Shown here: in pieces, positions 8,261 through 10,750 of the stretch
Position numbering within the stretch: position 1 is the first letter of the stretch
Layout of the letters: each line of letters starts with the position of its first letter
Source of the DNA: Bacteroidota bacterium
GTDB lineage: Bacteria > Bacteroidota > Ignavibacteria > Ignavibacteriales > Ignavibacteriaceae
DNA length: 10,750 nt
Assembly (NCBI GenBank): GCA_030706105.1
Contig: JAUZPC010000063.1
Span: 1-10,750, forward strand
Direction: 5' to 3'
Translations under genes and position numbers: made by a program
The notes under the pieces: model-generated
Databases searched by the model: none
Seen by the model: the letters and a program-made list of their open reading frames with translations, nothing else
What the model was told of the DNA's origin: nothing

Positions 8261-10285
8261 ATGAAATATTTTATGTTTGTTTTGTTTTTAAACTTCCTGG
8301 TAATTGCACAGTCAAATAATGATATTCAGGTCCATTTTGATAAAGATGCAAAAATTGAAGTCGGTAATGCCTTCTGTGGTATCGAGTTTCATCATAGCTA
8401 TCCTGCCCCGCAAAGAATTAGTTTTTATTATCCTGTTGCAAACAGCATTGATATGAGTACTGATTATTGGAAACGAGATACTTCATTCATTATGTCAATG
8501 GGTTTAAAAGTAAATGATAATATAAAAGAATTAATTGGAAAAACCCCCTTTGCATTTGATTTAACCCCATATTATGCGCATTTTTCAAAGACTACAAAGA
8601 ATTATAAAATAAATATTTCTTATGATTTCTGCAAAAACAAGCCTGCTTTTGTTCTTACAATAGAAATTGAGAACACTTCGAACAAGGATAATAAGTATGA
8701 ATTCTTTACTGAATTGCTAACTTCGCTTAAGACCTGCCATTCATATAAATTAGTGAACAATCCAACAGCAAAGTATCTTGATAATGTTTCAGGAATAAAT
8801 TTTAACTATCAGGATAAACTGGTGCAAAATGCTCAGGTATTTATTCTAAATGCAGGGACCAAACCTTCTAAATTTTCTGCCACTGTTAATTCTGATTATC
8901 CAAACAATGATTGTTCAGACTGGATAAACGATAACCAGTTTTCCGGCGCTCAGAACAAGCCTGGCGTTGTATCTACGTACACACATAATTTGAAGCCAAA
9001 AGAAAAATTTAAGATTGTACAAATTATAGGCTCATGTGTTGAGCAAGACTGCAATTCTATTTTCCCATATTTGATTCAAAATTATAAAGATGAAGTAAAG
9101 CAAAATGAAAACTCCATTCTATCTAAGATTAAAACTATAAAGCTTAAGAACTCCGATAATTACTTACAGCATAGTATATATTGGGCGGCTGCTTTATTGG
9201 AAGTTAATAAACATTACATAGATAAAACTTTTCAGCCTATGCCCTGCCCCGCTGAATACAATTTTTATTTTACTCATGATGTCCTTTTAACCGATTTAGC
9301 AAGAGTAAATTTTGATCTGCCTCAAGTTAAAAGTGATTTAAACTTTATTATTTCACATGCAGACAGCAATAAAATAATACCCCACGCATATTATTGGCTG
9401 GACTCAGCTTACACAACCGAATATTGTACACCCGATAACTGGAATAACTTTTGGTTTATCATTGCCTCTGCCAGCTACATAAATAAATCCAATGATAATG
9501 TTTTAGCAAATGCATTATATCCTTATCTTGAAAAATCTTTAGAACAGACTTTATTGAATAAACAAAAAGATAACTTGGTTTGGGCATTTCGACCGGATTG
9601 GTGGGACATAGGCAGTAATTTTGGGCCGCGTTCTTATATGACAATTTTATTGATTAAATCTTTAAGAGATTTTTCCGACATCTCAGAAAAGTTAAACAGA
9701 AATATTCCGGATGTTAGCAAATACAGACTGCTTGCCGACTCAATTCAGGTGCAATTAAACAAACTACTTTGGGATAACAATAAAAATTATTTAATGAATT
9801 ATTGGGCAAATAATGTAAAAGACGAACATTACTATATGGGATCTTTATTGGCTGCGCATTTTGATATGATAGATAAAGATAAAAAATTGAAAATGATTAC
9901 TACGGCTAAAAATGTTCTGCTGGATCCTAAACTTGGCATTTATGCTGCTTACCCAATGGACTTTGATAAACTTATTGATTTCTTAAAATTTGCCGGAAAT
10001 GAAGCCGGCGACCCTTATTATTACATAAATGGTGGAATATGGCAGCATGCTAATGCCTGGTACGCATTAGGATTAAATAGTATTGGACAAAAAGATGAAG
10101 CATTAAAATTTATCCGCAACACTATGACAGTAAAAGGAATAATGGAATCTCCAAACGGCCAACCGGCTATGTATGAATACCGGAACGGGGATAAATCTAA
10201 TAAAAATATTTACGGAATGATAGATAAACCTCAATTTATGTGGGCTGCCGGATGGTATTTGTATAGTCTGTATAATATAAAATAG
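8261..10285 (+). CDS. Exported (alpha/alpha)6-barrel glycoside hydrolase-like protein
   Basis: The 674-residue product has a signal peptide (hydrophobic about 4-16, probable cleavage after VIA at 16 or close by) and no sorting domain, so a periplasmic site is likely. Residues about 20-275 are beta-rich, resembling the supersandwich found before the barrel in GH15, GH65 and GH94-type enzymes; residues about 295-674 are a helical barrel. Barrel motifs include FTHDVLLTDLAR (337-348), resembling the F-RD-L motif of amylo-glucosidase and GH63-type proteins, and RPDWWDIG (444-451), resembling the catalytic DWND region of GH94. GNEAGDPYYYINGGIWQHAN (579-598) resembles the NGGI-x-x-H-x-N motif of GH94, and DKPQFMWAAGWYLYSL (655-670) closes the barrel. 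Candidate acids are Asp340, Asp449, Glu581 and Asp584. It follows the beta-mannosidase by 12 bases and is the last gene of the operon visible here. The fold assignment is reasonable. The family and substrate are not settled: debranching-type glucosidase, mannosidase or another exo-glycosidase are all possible. Confidence 0.75.
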   Translation: MKYFMFVLFLNFLVIAQSNNDIQVHFDKDAKIEVGNAFCGIEFHHSYPAPQRISFYYPVANSIDMSTDYWKRDTSFIMSMGLKVNDNIKELIGKTPFAFDLTPYYAHFSKTTKNYKINISYDFCKNKPAFVLTIEIENTSNKDNKYEFFTELLTSLKTCHSYKLVNNPTAKYLDNVSGINFNYQDKLVQNAQVFILNAGTKPSKFSATVNSDYPNNDCSDWINDNQFSGAQNKPGVVSTYTHNLKPKEKFKIVQIIGSCVEQDCNSIFPYLIQNYKDEVKQNENSILSKIKTIKLKNSDNYLQHSIYWAAALLEVNKHYIDKTFQPMPCPAEYNFYFTHDVLLTDLARVNFDLPQVKSDLNFIISHADSNKIIPHAYYWLDSAYTTEYCTPDNWNNFWFIIASASYINKSNDNVLANALYPYLEKSLEQTLLNKQKDNLVWAFRPDWWDIGSNFGPRSYMTILLIKSLRDFSDISEKLNRNIPDVSKYRLLADSIQVQLNKLLWDNNKNYLMNYWANNVKDEHYYMGSLLAAHFDMIDKDKKLKMITTAKNVLLDPKLGIYAAYPMDFDKLIDFLKFAGNEAGDPYYYINGGIWQHANAWYALGLNSIGQKDEALKFIRNTMTVKGIMESPNGQPAMYEYRNGDKSNKNIYGMIDKPQFMWAAGWYLYSLYNIK

Positions 10286-10376
10286 ACAATTCGACATATT
10301 GATTGTATTACATTGATTATTTCACTGAAGTCTTTAATACGATTTGCTATCTAAATTATTGTCCTTTATCAAGGAA

Positions 10377-10750
10377 CTATATTTCAGCAATAATTCCAAT
10401 ACTTGGGAGAATGCCAAATCCTTTCTGCTTTTCAGATTCCATTTTTCTTCTATTCCATGAAACTGAAGAAACGTTTTTCCTATTGTAAATATTCTGAATA
10501 TCAATGTAGGCTACTAACGACCAAAGTTCAAAATTAAATCTCCTATCAACCCTAATATCCAAGCTGTGGTTTGCATACAGTCTCTCAGAGTTATACTTTG
10601 AAATATCCTGTGTCCCATCCAAATTGTATGGAGTTGTCGGTCTTCCGGTAGAATATCTAAATTTAACACTTGCCTCCCATTTCTCATTCAGGATATATCC
10701 TCCGGAGAGGCTAAATATTATTTTTTGATCATAGCCACCTATCCGGCTGA
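10377..10750 (-). CDS. TonB-dependent outer-membrane receptor, C-terminal part (5' end outside window)
   Basis: The frame is open from the right edge to the TAG at 10377-10379 (reverse strand); about 124 residues are visible. They show alternating beta-strands typical of the last strands of a TonB-dependent receptor barrel: SLSGGYILNEKWEASVKFRY, then STGRPTTPYN, a loop with YNSERLYANHSLDIRVDRRF, then LVAYIDIQNIYNRKNV and a final strand GFGILPSIGIIAEI. The YN-ER---H-LD-R-D-RF and QN-YNRKNV pattern fits receptors with a carboxypeptidase-like N-terminal extension or of FecA type, and I see no specific SusC hallmark. The protein ends in Ile, whereas most such barrels end in Phe or another aromatic. 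It converges on the glycan operon, so it is transcribed separately, and a role in importing the same sugars is possible but not shown. Confidence 0.85.
   Translation of the reverse strand, partial: SRIGGYDQKIIFSLSGGYILNEKWEASVKFRYSTGRPTTPYNLDGTQDISKYNSERLYANHSLDIRVDRRFNFELWSLVAYIDIQNIYNRKNVSSVSWNRRKMESEKQKGFGILPSIGIIAEI

Noticed and set aside
10354..10395. Nested inverted repeats between the convergent genes: AATTATTG/CAATAATT enclosing TCCTT-TATC-AAGGA (10362-10375)
   Set aside because: The inner stem is only five base pairs and lacks a following T-run. The outer arms are AT-rich with a 26-base separation, and the right arm lies inside the receptor gene. This is too weak to call a terminator, though its place just after the receptor stop is suggestive.
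10303..10488. Open frame of about 61 codons on the + strand after the last operon gene
   Set aside because: Most of it lies opposite the receptor gene, whose - strand frame has clear beta-barrel motifs. The + strand translation shows no family features.

Overview
This AT-rich window looks like a chromosomal carbohydrate-utilisation locus from a bacterium of the Bacteroidota/Ignavibacteriota group. The main evidence is the C-terminal sorting domain of the 1039-residue protein (FQNYPNPFNPATTIRF, followed by GREI and SSGVYIYQL motifs). This is the Por/type IX secretion signature and is especially common in Ignavibacteria. A TonB-dependent receptor end, weak Shine-Dalgarno signals and tightly packed genes fit the same group. 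The lineage is inferred from these motifs only.

Layout: six genes on the + strand form one dense transcription unit that begins before the window. Gaps are 4, -14, 2, 10 and 12 bases. In order: (1) the C-terminal part of a GH130 enzyme, (2) a complete second GH130 of the beta-mannoside phosphorylase type, (3) an exported all-alpha protein of about 414 residues, (4) a 1039-residue surface protein with an unassigned catalytic-like domain, two Ig/PKD-like domains, a LamG domain and a type IX sorting domain, (5) a GH2 beta-mannosidase with both catalytic glutamates, and (6) an exported 674-residue protein with a beta-sandwich followed by an (alpha/alpha)6 barrel. A short intergenic stretch of 91 bases follows. 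Beyond it, on the - strand and convergent, is the C-terminal end of a TonB-dependent outer-membrane receptor that runs off the right edge.

How they may work together (inference): proteins 3, 4 and 6 have signal peptides, and 4 also has the outer-surface sorting domain. The two GH130 enzymes (as far as visible) and the GH2 enzyme have none. This suggests that a mannose-containing glycan is recognised and cut outside or in the periplasm by proteins 4, 3 and 6. Short beta-mannosides would then be finished in the cytoplasm by phosphorolysis (GH130, giving mannose-1-phosphate) and hydrolysis (GH2). No known endo-mannanase, SusC/SusD pair, inner-membrane transporter or regulator is visible, so the depolymerising step would have to be performed by one of the unassigned proteins or by genes outside the window. 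No RNA genes, CRISPR arrays, insertion sequences or clear terminators were seen.
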